From Brumimicrobium ulvae (lineage in GTDB: Bacteria; Bacteroidota; Bacteroidia; Flavobacteriales_D; Crocinitomicaceae), in contig NZ_CANNGT010000009.1 of NCBI RefSeq assembly GCF_947504225.1, positions 103,561-167,560 on the forward strand: a DNA stretch of 64,000 nt, given 5' to 3'. The translations under genes were made by a program, and so were the position numbers. The notes below the pieces were generated by a model that saw only the letters and a list, made by a program, of their open reading frames with translations, was not told where the DNA came from and did not search any database. Positions 8,514 to 16,255 of this stretch are shown here, in pieces; the first letter of the stretch is position 1, and the number at the start of each line of letters is the position of its first letter.

Positions 8514-11399
8514 TTAAGCTAATGCTTCTTCCTCCTCAATGTCATAAGACGAAATTGCAGGACATGAACACATTAGGTTTCTATCTCCGTATGCGTCATC
8601 AACACGACGAACCGGTACCCAGAATTTGTTGCGTACCAAGTAGTCTAATGGATATGCTGCTTCCTTAGGAGTGTAGTCATACTTCCAATCTTGATTGATC
8701 ATACACTCAGCGGTATGCGGTGCATTTTTCAATAGGTTACTTTCTTGATCCGCTTTTCCTTCTTCAATGAACTGAATTTCTTTTCGAATGTTAATCATCG
8801 CTTCACAGAAACGGTCTAACTCAGCTTTGTCTTCCGATTCTGTTGGCTCAACCATTAACGTTCCTGCTACAGGGAAAGAAACCGTTGGAGAATGGAATCC
8901 ATAGTCGATTAAACGCTTTGCAATGTCTGCTACTTCAACGTTAGCTGAACGTTTAAATTCTCTACAATCCAAGATCATTTCGTGAGCAACGGTATTGTTT
9001 TCTCCAGAATATAAAATTGGATAATGTTTCTTTAAACGTGCCTTGATGTAGTTGGCATTAACAATGGCCATTTCTGTTGCATGCTTTAATCCTTTTGTTC
9101 CTAGCATCTTAATGTATCCGTAAGAAATCAAAAGAATTAATGCGCTTCCGTAAGGTGCAGCTGAGATTGCATGAATTGCTTTTTCTCCTCCAACACTATC
9201 AACAAGTGGACTTCCTGGTATAAAAGGAGCCAAATGCTTTGCAACACCAATTGGTCCCATTCCTGGTCCACCACCTCCATGAGGAATTGCAAATGTTTTA
9301 TGCAAGTTCAAGTGACAAACATCTGCACCGATATTTCCTGGATTTGTTAATCCAACCTGTGCGTTCATGTTTGCCCCATCCATGTAAACTTGTCCACCGT
9401 GATCATGAATAATCTGAGTAATTTCTTTAATTCCTGCTTCGAATACTCCATGAGTTGAAGGATAAGTAATCATTACTGCACCTAACTTCTCACTGTATTT
9501 TTCAGCATTTTTTCTTAAATCCTCAATATCAATATTTCCAGCGTCGTCACATTTTGTAACCACCACTTTAAATCCAGCCATTACTGCTGAAGCAGGGTTG
9601 GTTCCGTGTGCTGATGAAGGAATTAAACATATATTTCTATCTCCCTCACCGTTTGATTCGTGGTATGCTTTAATGACCATTAATCCAGCATATTCTCCTT
9701 GCGCACCTGAGTTAGGTTGCATAGACATGGCATGGAACCCTGTGATTTCACAAAGGTCTTTTTCTAATTGTCTTAGCATTTCATGGTATCCAGCTGCTTG
9801 ATTCACCGGAGCAAAAGGATGAATATTTGAAAACTCTGGCCATGTAATCGGCATCAATTGAGCCGCAGCGTTTAATTTCATTGTACATGAACCCAAAGCA
9901 ATCATCGAATGAACCAATGACAGATCTTTGTTTTCTAACCATTTCATGTAACGCATCATCTTTGTTTCAGAATGATAAGTGTTGAACACTTCGTGCGTTA
10001 AAATCTCCGTTTTACGAGCTAAATCTTGGTTTACCAATGAAGTTGTGAATTCAACCTCTGTACTTTTTACATTTGCAGCCAATTCAAGCACAGCAACTAA
10101 TCCTTTTACTTCTGCATCATTGGTTCTTTCACCAACGCTGATTGTAAATTGATTCTCATTCACATAACGCAAGTTAATGTGGTGCTCTTCAGCTATTGTT
10201 TTTAGCTTTTCACAAGTCAATCCAGCTGGAGTTTCTACCCAAATTGTATCGAAATAGTCATTGTGTAAAATTTTATAACCTGCCTTTTCAATTGATTTAT
10301 GAATTGTTGCAGTTTGGTTGTGAATGTTCTGTGCAATTGCTCTTAATCCATTTGGACCGTGGTAAACCGCATACATTCCAGCCATAACCGCCAATAAAGC
10401 CTGAGCTGTACAAATATTTGATGTTGCTCTATCTCTTTTAATGTGTTGCTCTCGAGTTTGAAGCGCCATTCTGTAGGCTACATTACCATCAGCATCTTTT
10501 GATACCCCGATAATTCTACCTGGAATATGTCTTTTATATTCTTCACGTGTTGCAAAGTAAGCTGCGTGTGGTCCTCCGTATCCCATTGGTACACCAAATC
10601 GCTGTGTTGAACCACAAACGACATCAACTCCCATTTTCCCTGGAGCTTCCAATAAAACCAATGACATAATATCAGCTGCAACAGCAACTTTTACATCATT
10701 TTTTGACAATTTCTCAACGAATCCTCTGAGGTCTTTTACCCGACCGTAAACATCTGGATACTGAACCAATGCTCCAAAAATCTTATCATCTGTCAAGTCA
10801 AAGTTGGTTGGGTCACCAAAAATCAATTCGATTCCTAAGTGCTTTGCTCTACCTTTAATGACATCAATGGTTTGTGGATATGCAAATTCAGAAACGAAGA
10901 ACTTGTTTTTACCTGCTTTCACATCAGCTCTTGCTCTAGCATTATAGAACATAATCATTGCTTCTGCTGCTGCAGTTGATTCGTCCAGTAAAGAAGCGTT
11001 AGCAATTTCTAAACCTGTCAAATCAATGATCATGGTTTGGAAGTTCAACAATGCTTCCAATCTTCCTTGAGCGATTTCCGCTTGATAAGGTGTATATGCA
11101 GTATACCATCCTGGATTCTCCAATACGTTACGCTGAATAACTGGTGGAACATTTGTTTCACTATATCCTAATCCAATATAAGACTTGAATACCTTGTTTT
11201 TTACTGCTAAATCACCAATATGGTCTAAATACTGCTTTTCCGTTAGGGCAGTATCAATGTTTAATTCATTCTTTAAACGAATATCTTTAGGAACGGTAAG
11301 TTCCATTAATTCGTCTATAGAATTTACTCCGATTTCAGCTAACATCGCCGATTTCTCATCCTGTGAAGGACCTATGTGTCGTTTTGAAAATGCGCTCAT
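8514..11399 (-). CDS. gcvP: Glycine dehydrogenase (decarboxylating), P-protein
   Basis: The PLP-dependent P-protein of the glycine cleavage system, which decarboxylates glycine and passes the aminomethyl group to the lipoylated H-protein. At 961 residues it is the fused homodimeric form rather than the split GcvPA/GcvPB form. The start [16 protein letters not shown] carries the usual RHIGP motif, and the PLP lysine lies in [25 protein letters not shown] and [10 protein letters not shown] are further signatures. No truncation is visible. The gcvT and gcvH partners are not in this window, so the system is dispersed in this genome. It has its own -7 box and terminator and is probably monocistronic. 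Confidence 0.98.
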   Translation of the reverse strand: MSAFSKRHIGPSQDEKSAMLAEIGVNSIDELMELTVPKDIRLKNELNIDTALTEKQYLDHIGDLAVKNKVFKSYIGLGYSETNVPPVIQRNVLENPGWYTAYTPYQAEIAQGRLEALLNFQTMIIDLTGLEIANASLLDESTAAAEAMIMFYNARARADVKAGKNKFFVSEFAYPQTIDVIKGRAKHLGIELIFGDPTNFDLTDDKIFGALVQYPDVYGRVKDLRGFVEKLSKNDVKVAVAADIMSLVLLEAPGKMGVDVVCGSTQRFGVPMGYGGPHAAYFATREEYKRHIPGRIIGVSKDADGNVAYRMALQTREQHIKRDRATSNICTAQALLAVMAGMYAVYHGPNGLRAIAQNIHNQTATIHKSIEKAGYKILHNDYFDTIWVETPAGLTCEKLKTIAEEHHINLRYVNENQFTISVGERTNDAEVKGLVAVLELAANVKSTEVEFTTSLVNQDLARKTEILTHEVFNTYHSETKMMRYMKWLENKDLSLVHSMIALGSCTMKLNAAAQLMPITWPEFSNIHPFAPVNQAAGYHEMLRQLEKDLCEITGFHAMSMQPNSGAQGEYAGLMVIKAYHESNGEGDRNICLIPSSAHGTNPASAVMAGFKVVVTKCDDAGNIDIEDLRKNAEKYSEKLGAVMITYPSTHGVFEAGIKEITQIIHDHGGQVYMDGANMNAQVGLTNPGNIGADVCHLNLHKTFAIPHGGGGPGMGPIGVAKHLAPFIPGSPLVDSVGGEKAIHAISAAPYGSALILLISYGYIKMLGTKGLKHATEMAIVNANYIKARLKKHYPILYSGENNTVAHEMILDCREFKRSANVEVADIAKRLIDYGFHSPTVSFPVAGTLMVEPTESEDKAELDRFCEAMINIRKEIQFIEEGKADQESNLLKNAPHTAECMINQDWKYDYTPKEAAYPLDYLVRNKFWVPVRRVDDAYGDRNLMCSCPAISSYDIEEEEALA

Positions 11400-11422
11400 T
11401 TATTACAGTTTATTTGAGACTG

Positions 11423-11430
11423 CAAATATA
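11423..11430 (-). promoter_or_regulatory. -7 box upstream of gcvP
   Basis: The minus strand reads TATATTTG, a perfect match to TAnnTTTG, 24 bp before the gcvP ATG. A convincing -33 TTG at the right spacing is not seen. Confidence 0.45.
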
Positions 11431-11609
11431 AGCTTTATAGTATCGAGAATAAAATATTTTAAGAATATTAGATAAGCTTTGATAAATATCTGACAATGAC
11501 TTGTTTTTGAGGGTAGGGGTGGGTGGTGGAATTGATAAGTACGAACGGCTTTAGCCTTCAAAGAAGTTAATTGCGAATTTTGGGAAACATTTTCTTTTTG
11601 TTAAGAACA

Positions 11610-14600
11610 TTACCCAGTTCCATCACCAGTGTATTCATTTACTTTTTGAACAATAGAAATAATTTTTGTGGCTTGCGCATCATCGAAAATTCCAATAATT
11701 CCATCCTGATGTTGTTCTGTAAATGGCGGTTCGAAGAGCATGTGTTTATCAATACGTCCGTTTTTTGTAAGAAATTGAACGATTTTATTAATAAAAGTCA
11801 TTTGATTCGCAGAAAGGGTTGTTGAGTTTATGAATTCTGCAAAGACGGCATTGGCTGCTTCAATATTCATTCCTAGGATGCTGCGTATGAAAGTGCCCAA
11901 AGGTTGATTTCCATAATTTGACTCGTATTCTTCTCTTGTACCAATGTTTTCGTTATCAAACAATAGGTTTTCCAATTGTAGCAATTCCTTTTTGGTAATC
12001 GGTACATTATGAGTGATTTTATGAATCACCAAATGATCTTTATTCTCACGAATGTACTTCGCTACTCGGTCTTTGTAGCTCTGCATGTTTTGATACTGCG
12101 GAACAACGTCCCTTACTTCAATGTTGGAGGTGTCGATTTCGTCTTCAAAGGAAGTATAAACGTTTTCTATTTTTTCGTATTCAATATATTTTACTAAATC
12201 TCTAAGTGCACTGCGCATTTCTTCAACACGATGCAGCGATTTATTAATCCAATACACTTCTGTTTGTAGACTCTCAATTAATGGCATTTGTAAATTCACG
12301 ACAGGAACGTTCGATAGTTTACTTAATCCTTTAGCAACATTGACAACACGATTGATGTATTTCGTATCATCAGAATTTGTGAGCATACACAATTGAATCG
12401 TCAAAGCTAGTAAATCAAAGCGCCTGGCTAATTCATCATTGCCTTCTGGTTCAGGTAAATGTGATAAATGTGAACTAATGTCAATTACGTCTCCTTTTGT
12501 CAATTGATTCCAACGTTCTCTGTCCGTATATTCATTTACCTTTCTCAGTTCTTTTCTTACTACAAACCTTTCTTGAACAAGTGTTGCTATAGAATTGTGC
12601 AATTCATCTAAATACTGAATACGTAATTGCTTATCCTCTTCGGTGGCGTTGGCAGCTTCGTCAATCAATTGGGCAACTTCTAATTTGGCTTCAAATATTT
12701 TCTGAGAAACAGGTTTTGATGCTCTGGTTTCTATTCCATCTGGATGTTCATCGAAGAACTCGAAATTCTCACAGAAATCGAAAATAAGAAATTCAGTTTT
12801 GTGCTCGCCAGGACCAAATAAATCAGGACGCAAGCGTGTCCCACGACCTATCATTTGCCAAAATTTAGAGGCAGACTTTACAGGTTTAAAGAAAACAAGA
12901 TTTACCACACGTGGCGCATCTACTCCTGTATCCATCATGTCTACAGAAACTGCAATTTGAGGATCTTCTTCCTTTATGTCATTACAAAATCTGTCTAATA
13001 AATCTTGGGCTTTTGGTTCGTAATTATCAATGACACGTAAAAGATTTCCTCCAAATTCTGGATAATTTTTGTTAAACCGTTCTTCTATGAATACAGCATG
13101 ATTATGATTTTTAGCAAATATGATTGTTTTTCCAATTTTATCACCTCCTTCTACTTTAATGCCGTTAGACATCAAATGATCTAGCACTTTGTCAACCGTA
13201 TTGGTGTTGAATAGCCATTTATATAGGGCGTCACTCCCTATTTCATCGATTTGACTGTCTGTAGGGTCTCCAAACTTCTCTTCGTATTCCTTTTGCTCAG
13301 CAGGTGTTAAATCTTTATATTTAATTCCTTCGCGCATAAACTTCAACGGCACAGATGCTGCTTTTGGCGGCACCAAATATTTATCATTAACCGCTTGATT
13401 CAATTCATAAGCGAAAGTTGGATTATCGTCTTCAATGTCAAATAATTCATACGTATTATGATCAACATCTTTTTTCGGTGTAGCCGTTAAACCCACAACC
13501 ATGGCATCGAAATAATCGAAAATAGCTTTGTATTTTTGATAAACGGAACGGTGAGCCTCATCGATAAAAATCACGTCAAAATGACCAACTCCGTAAAATC
13601 GTTCATCATCCGATTTTACGCTATCAATTTTGTTCATTATGGTCGGATAAGTAGAAAACACCATGCGTGTTCCGTTGTCTTCTTTTTCCTTGGTGAGATC
13701 AATGCTTGATAAATGCGGTAAATTGGTACTGATCGATTTCTTTGCTTGGGTAACCAATGCATTTCGGTCGGCTAAAAACAAAATACGCTTGGCCCAATTG
13801 CATTTGGTTAACATATCTATGATTGAAGCCGCAGTTCTTGTTTTTCCCGAACCTGTGGCCATAACTAACAATCCTCTTCTGTAACGGCCTTTTATTGTTC
13901 CGTTTACTTCTCCACAAAAACGCTCTGCAATTCTCTGAACGGCTTCAATTTGATAAGGTCTTCCGGCAATATCTGGATCAATTTGAAACTGACGCAAATC
14001 TTTTCGTGAAGAACGGCGGTCAATCATCAATTGTAATTCGTCTTTGGTGTAAAAACCATCAATTGAGCGTGGTGTCCAAAAAGCATCGTCCCATAAATAG
14101 GATTCAAAACCATTGGTGTAAAATATTACCGGTCGTTGTCCATGCATTTGTTCCAAACAATCAGCATATAAAACCGCCTGTTGACGACCTTTATCTGCTC
14201 CAATCATGGTTTTCTTCGCTTCAACAACAGCAAGAGGCAAACCGTCATCGCCCCACAAGACATAATCTACGTAGCCTAAACCACTTCGATTAATGTTCTT
14301 GGGCATGCCTGTTACTTCGTATTCTAGTTCGTAACCTTCACGCAAATTATCCCAACCCGCTTCTTTGAGCAGTATATCGATATACACTTTGCGTGTAACA
14401 CTTTCTGGAATGTTCGCTGGAATCGCTTTGTTGAGTTCTAAATTCTTCTGACGTTCCTCACGGCGTTGTGTTGGTTTTTGCTGTGCTGCTTTTAGCTTTT
14501 CCTTTTCCTCCTCAGAATCATTGATTTTCTCTTTCAATGCACGCTGTTCCTTGCGGAAGGCGTCTTCTTGGGCTTCTAGTTGTTTTTGTAAAAGCTCTAA

Positions 14601-15044
14601 TTGTTGTTTAAGTAACTTTTCTTCGCTTTCCTGTTTGAGTAAAGACTCATCAAATAAATCAATGGTATGGATTTCTTCTCCATAATATTGAGAAAGATAA
14701 GCAGCGAAAGAATGCAAGGCTTTTATGGCAATTGTTGCGCTATAAGGACTTACTTTTTTACCATGTGCGCCCGAGTTTCCAATCTTGCGAATAAGATTAA
14801 TTTGACGAAATAAGGCATCTCCTATATTTGCCGAAAACTCATATTCATGAATAAGTGAGCTGAGCTTTGTATCATAAGGTAATTCAAGATTACTATCGTT
14901 TTCATAAATCCAATGCACCATCTTCTCCAACGCACTACGACAAAGGATTGCTGAGAAACGTGGTTGCTTATACACATGCGCTTCCGCATTTGTGCATTCC
15001 TGTTGTATCTCAGGCCATTCTTGGAGAAAGTGGAAATTGGTCAT
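11610..15044 (-). CDS. hsdR: Type I restriction enzyme R subunit
   Basis: A 1144-residue motor/nuclease subunit that translocates and cuts unmethylated DNA together with HsdM and HsdS. Domains in order: a DUF4145-like helical N-terminus (1-120), a charged coiled coil (~135-205), the HsdR nuclease domain (~210-340) with D260 and E275-A-K277 as the PD-(D/E)xK residues, then an SF2 helicase with ATGSGKT (396-402), DEAH (495-498), VGLTATP and the late motif QMIGRGTRLRPD, and an EcoEI-type C-terminus. All catalytic motifs are intact. It is transcribed in the same direction as hsdM-hsdS but about 4.1 kb downstream, with a NACHT gene, regulator and toxin-antitoxin remnant in between and a 500-bp gap before it. 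Confidence 0.96.
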   Translation of the reverse strand: MTNFHFLQEWPEIQQECTNAEAHVYKQPRFSAILCRSALEKMVHWIYENDSNLELPYDTKLSSLIHEYEFSANIGDALFRQINLIRKIGNSGAHGKKVSPYSATIAIKALHSFAAYLSQYYGEEIHTIDLFDESLLKQESEEKLLKQQLELLQKQLEAQEDAFRKEQRALKEKINDSEEEKEKLKAAQQKPTQRREERQKNLELNKAIPANIPESVTRKVYIDILLKEAGWDNLREGYELEYEVTGMPKNINRSGLGYVDYVLWGDDGLPLAVVEAKKTMIGADKGRQQAVLYADCLEQMHGQRPVIFYTNGFESYLWDDAFWTPRSIDGFYTKDELQLMIDRRSSRKDLRQFQIDPDIAGRPYQIEAVQRIAERFCGEVNGTIKGRYRRGLLVMATGSGKTRTAASIIDMLTKCNWAKRILFLADRNALVTQAKKSISTNLPHLSSIDLTKEKEDNGTRMVFSTYPTIMNKIDSVKSDDERFYGVGHFDVIFIDEAHRSVYQKYKAIFDYFDAMVVGLTATPKKDVDHNTYELFDIEDDNPTFAYELNQAVNDKYLVPPKAASVPLKFMREGIKYKDLTPAEQKEYEEKFGDPTDSQIDEIGSDALYKWLFNTNTVDKVLDHLMSNGIKVEGGDKIGKTIIFAKNHNHAVFIEERFNKNYPEFGGNLLRVIDNYEPKAQDLLDRFCNDIKEEDPQIAVSVDMMDTGVDAPRVVNLVFFKPVKSASKFWQMIGRGTRLRPDLFGPGEHKTEFLIFDFCENFEFFDEHPDGIETRASKPVSQKIFEAKLEVAQLIDEAANATEEDKQLRIQYLDELHNSIATLVQERFVVRKELRKVNEYTDRERWNQLTKGDVIDISSHLSHLPEPEGNDELARRFDLLALTIQLCMLTNSDDTKYINRVVNVAKGLSKLSNVPVVNLQMPLIESLQTEVYWINKSLHRVEEMRSALRDLVKYIEYEKIENVYTSFEDEIDTSNIEVRDVVPQYQNMQSYKDRVAKYIRENKDHLVIHKITHNVPITKKELLQLENLLFDNENIGTREEYESNYGNQPLGTFIRSILGMNIEAANAVFAEFINSTTLSANQMTFINKIVQFLTKNGRIDKHMLFEPPFTEQHQDGIIGIFDDAQATKIISIVQKVNEYTGDGTG

Positions 15045-15242
15045 TCACGTAGTTGTAAAAAACAAGGCTTTCCCTGAGCGCGCTGTTCTGTGGGAAGCGG
15101 GGAAAGCATATTGATACAAATATAGTAAAATTATAATTATGATTGGAGAGGATAGGTTGAGGATATCGTCAAATTATGGGATCATTTACACCCTCTAAAT
15201 TTTTGATGCTTGATAATGCTCTCCGCGATTAGTTTTTAAATA

Positions 15243-15430
15243 GATTCTATTGATGTGGGATTTATCCCACATTCAATGGAATCAAATCCTGGAAGATTAG
15301 CCGTTTCAACGGCTTTATAGTTAGGTAGTAATTTTAAATTCTAATAAAAGGTTAATATATTAAAGTGGATGAAACCACTTTTGGAGAATTGACAGATCTA
15401 ATGATGAATGACCTCCTCTTCAATGGGAGG
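15243..15430. repeat. Cluster of four short palindromes upstream of hsdR
   Basis: Within the 507-bp gap 15045-15551 four hairpins follow each other: a ~20-bp imperfect stem at 15243-15283 (core GTGGGAT/ATCCCAC), AGCCGTTTCAACGGCT at 15299-15314, AAAGTGG/CCACTTT at 15362-15381, and CCTCC/GGAGG at 15412-15430. None has a T tract on the minus strand that would make it a clear hsdR-directed terminator. They look like REP-type intergenic repeats. Apart from these and the toxin fragment I see nothing coding in the gap. Confidence 0.6.
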
Positions 15431-15498
15431 AAGACCTTTTTTTCATGTAGGTGATAATTCTTTCGGCTACATCTATAGAAATTGTGATTTGGTTTCAA

Positions 15499-15570
15499 TT
15501 AACAATATTCTAGAATTCCTGCGAATTGTATATCAGCTGTTCTTGTCCAAATTACATTGCGTTTAGCCAT
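15499..15570 (-). pseudogene. RelE/ParE-family toxin, truncated after 23 codons
   Basis: Starting at an ATG that overlaps the antitoxin stop by a few codons (15570), the minus strand encodes MAKRNVIWTRTADIQFAGIL followed by EYC and a stop at 15499-15501. The sequence is a good match, from family knowledge, to the N-terminus of RelE/ParE-type toxins of Bacteroidota (IWTxTADIQF.GILEYW), normally ~95 residues. The frame downstream of the stop does not give a recognisable toxin C-terminus and leads into the palindrome cluster. I infer that the toxin gene was cut by insertion or deletion, leaving the antitoxin behind. Confidence 0.7.
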
Positions 15571-15794
15571 TCCAGATTTCTTTTATCCATAGCTTCTTGA
15601 GAAATCAATCGTCCTTCTTTCAAATCTTGTTCGCTCATTTCAAGCATTGTTTCCTGTTCTTGGGTCAGTTCAATACTTTCAGATTGTGGTAAGCTTGAAG
15701 AAATTAACTGATCCAAAGCCTCTAAAAACGCTCTGTTTTTTATCGACATGATTTTGTCAATCAATTCGTTTCTTACATTATCTACTGTTGCCAT
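15552..15794 (-). CDS. Orphan antitoxin of a RelE/ParE-type module
   Basis: An 80-residue acidic, helical protein (MATVDNVRNELIDKIMSIKN near the start, then TQEQETMLEMSEQDLKEGRL and a C-terminal segment ending NLEWLNAM). This layout, an N-terminal dimerising helix followed by an acidic tail that wraps a toxin, is typical of addiction-module antitoxins. Its stop overlaps the ATG of a truncated toxin gene, the expected operon arrangement. With the toxin broken it probably has no partner here. It lies 63 bp downstream of the XRE regulator on the same strand. Confidence 0.75.
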   Translation of the reverse strand: MATVDNVRNELIDKIMSIKNRAFLEALDQLISSSLPQSESIELTQEQETMLEMSEQDLKEGRLISQEAMDKRNLEWLNAM

Positions 15795-15857
15795 TTTCTT
15801 TAAATTTAGATTATAAATATCCGAATTATTGTTGGTTTTTCCTAAAGTTTTAAAATG

Positions 15858-16163
15858 CTACTCTTGTTCATCGTCATTCTTCCTGAATTTCTCTTTTGCT
15901 TTCGAAGCAGTCATAATAATATCTGTTCCTAACGCAACTTCCAAATTAGTAATTGAACGCAAAGTCATGTTTTGAATTCCTGTTAAAAGTTTGCTCACTT
16001 CAGATTCTTTCTTGCCTAATAATTTGGCTAATTCTTTTTGAGACTTGACTCCATGCTGTTCCATTAATGCATAAATTTCCTCTACTATGTCTGTGTTTTT
16101 CTCTATAAACTTTTCGTTTCTAGGATCAATCTCATTAAATGCATTTGTGATTAAATCGCTCAT
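15858..16163 (-). CDS. XRE-family helix-turn-helix regulator
   Basis: A 101-residue protein with a central HTH (SQKELAKLLGKKESEVSKLL, residues ~41-60) flanked by helices; the C-terminus is short and charged. Such proteins act as HigA-type antitoxins or as small repressors. No HigB-like gene is next to it: upstream is the NACHT gene and downstream the antitoxin/toxin remnant. A perfect -7 box lies at the very end of the NACHT gene, so it can be transcribed separately from hsdMS-NACHT. A role as control protein for the restriction locus is plausible but unproven. Confidence 0.82.
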   Translation of the reverse strand: MSDLITNAFNEIDPRNEKFIEKNTDIVEEIYALMEQHGVKSQKELAKLLGKKESEVSKLLTGIQNMTLRSITNLEVALGTDIIMTASKAKEKFRKNDDEQE

Positions 16164-16240
16164 TTCTCAAAGTGTTTGTTCAACCTCTTATGCTTAATAA
16201 TAAATTACATTATCAAACTTCAGAATAGTTTTGTTGATAG

Positions 16241-16248
16241 CAAATATA
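16241..16248 (-). promoter_or_regulatory. -7 box for the XRE regulator
   Basis: The minus strand reads TATATTTG just before the end-of-gene gap downstream of the NACHT stop (16256-16258) and about 78 bp upstream of the regulator ATG. This would give the regulator a leader of roughly 70 nt and its own promoter. Confidence 0.45.
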
Positions 16249-16255
16249 TTCACTT

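Noticed and set aside
11541..11560. GGCTTTAGCC hairpin near the hsdR stop as a terminator
   Set aside because: The stem is only three to four base pairs and no T tract follows on the minus strand.
12009..14293. Rightward reading frames inside hsdR
   Set aside because: They lie fully antisense to a well-supported gene and have no recognisable domain.
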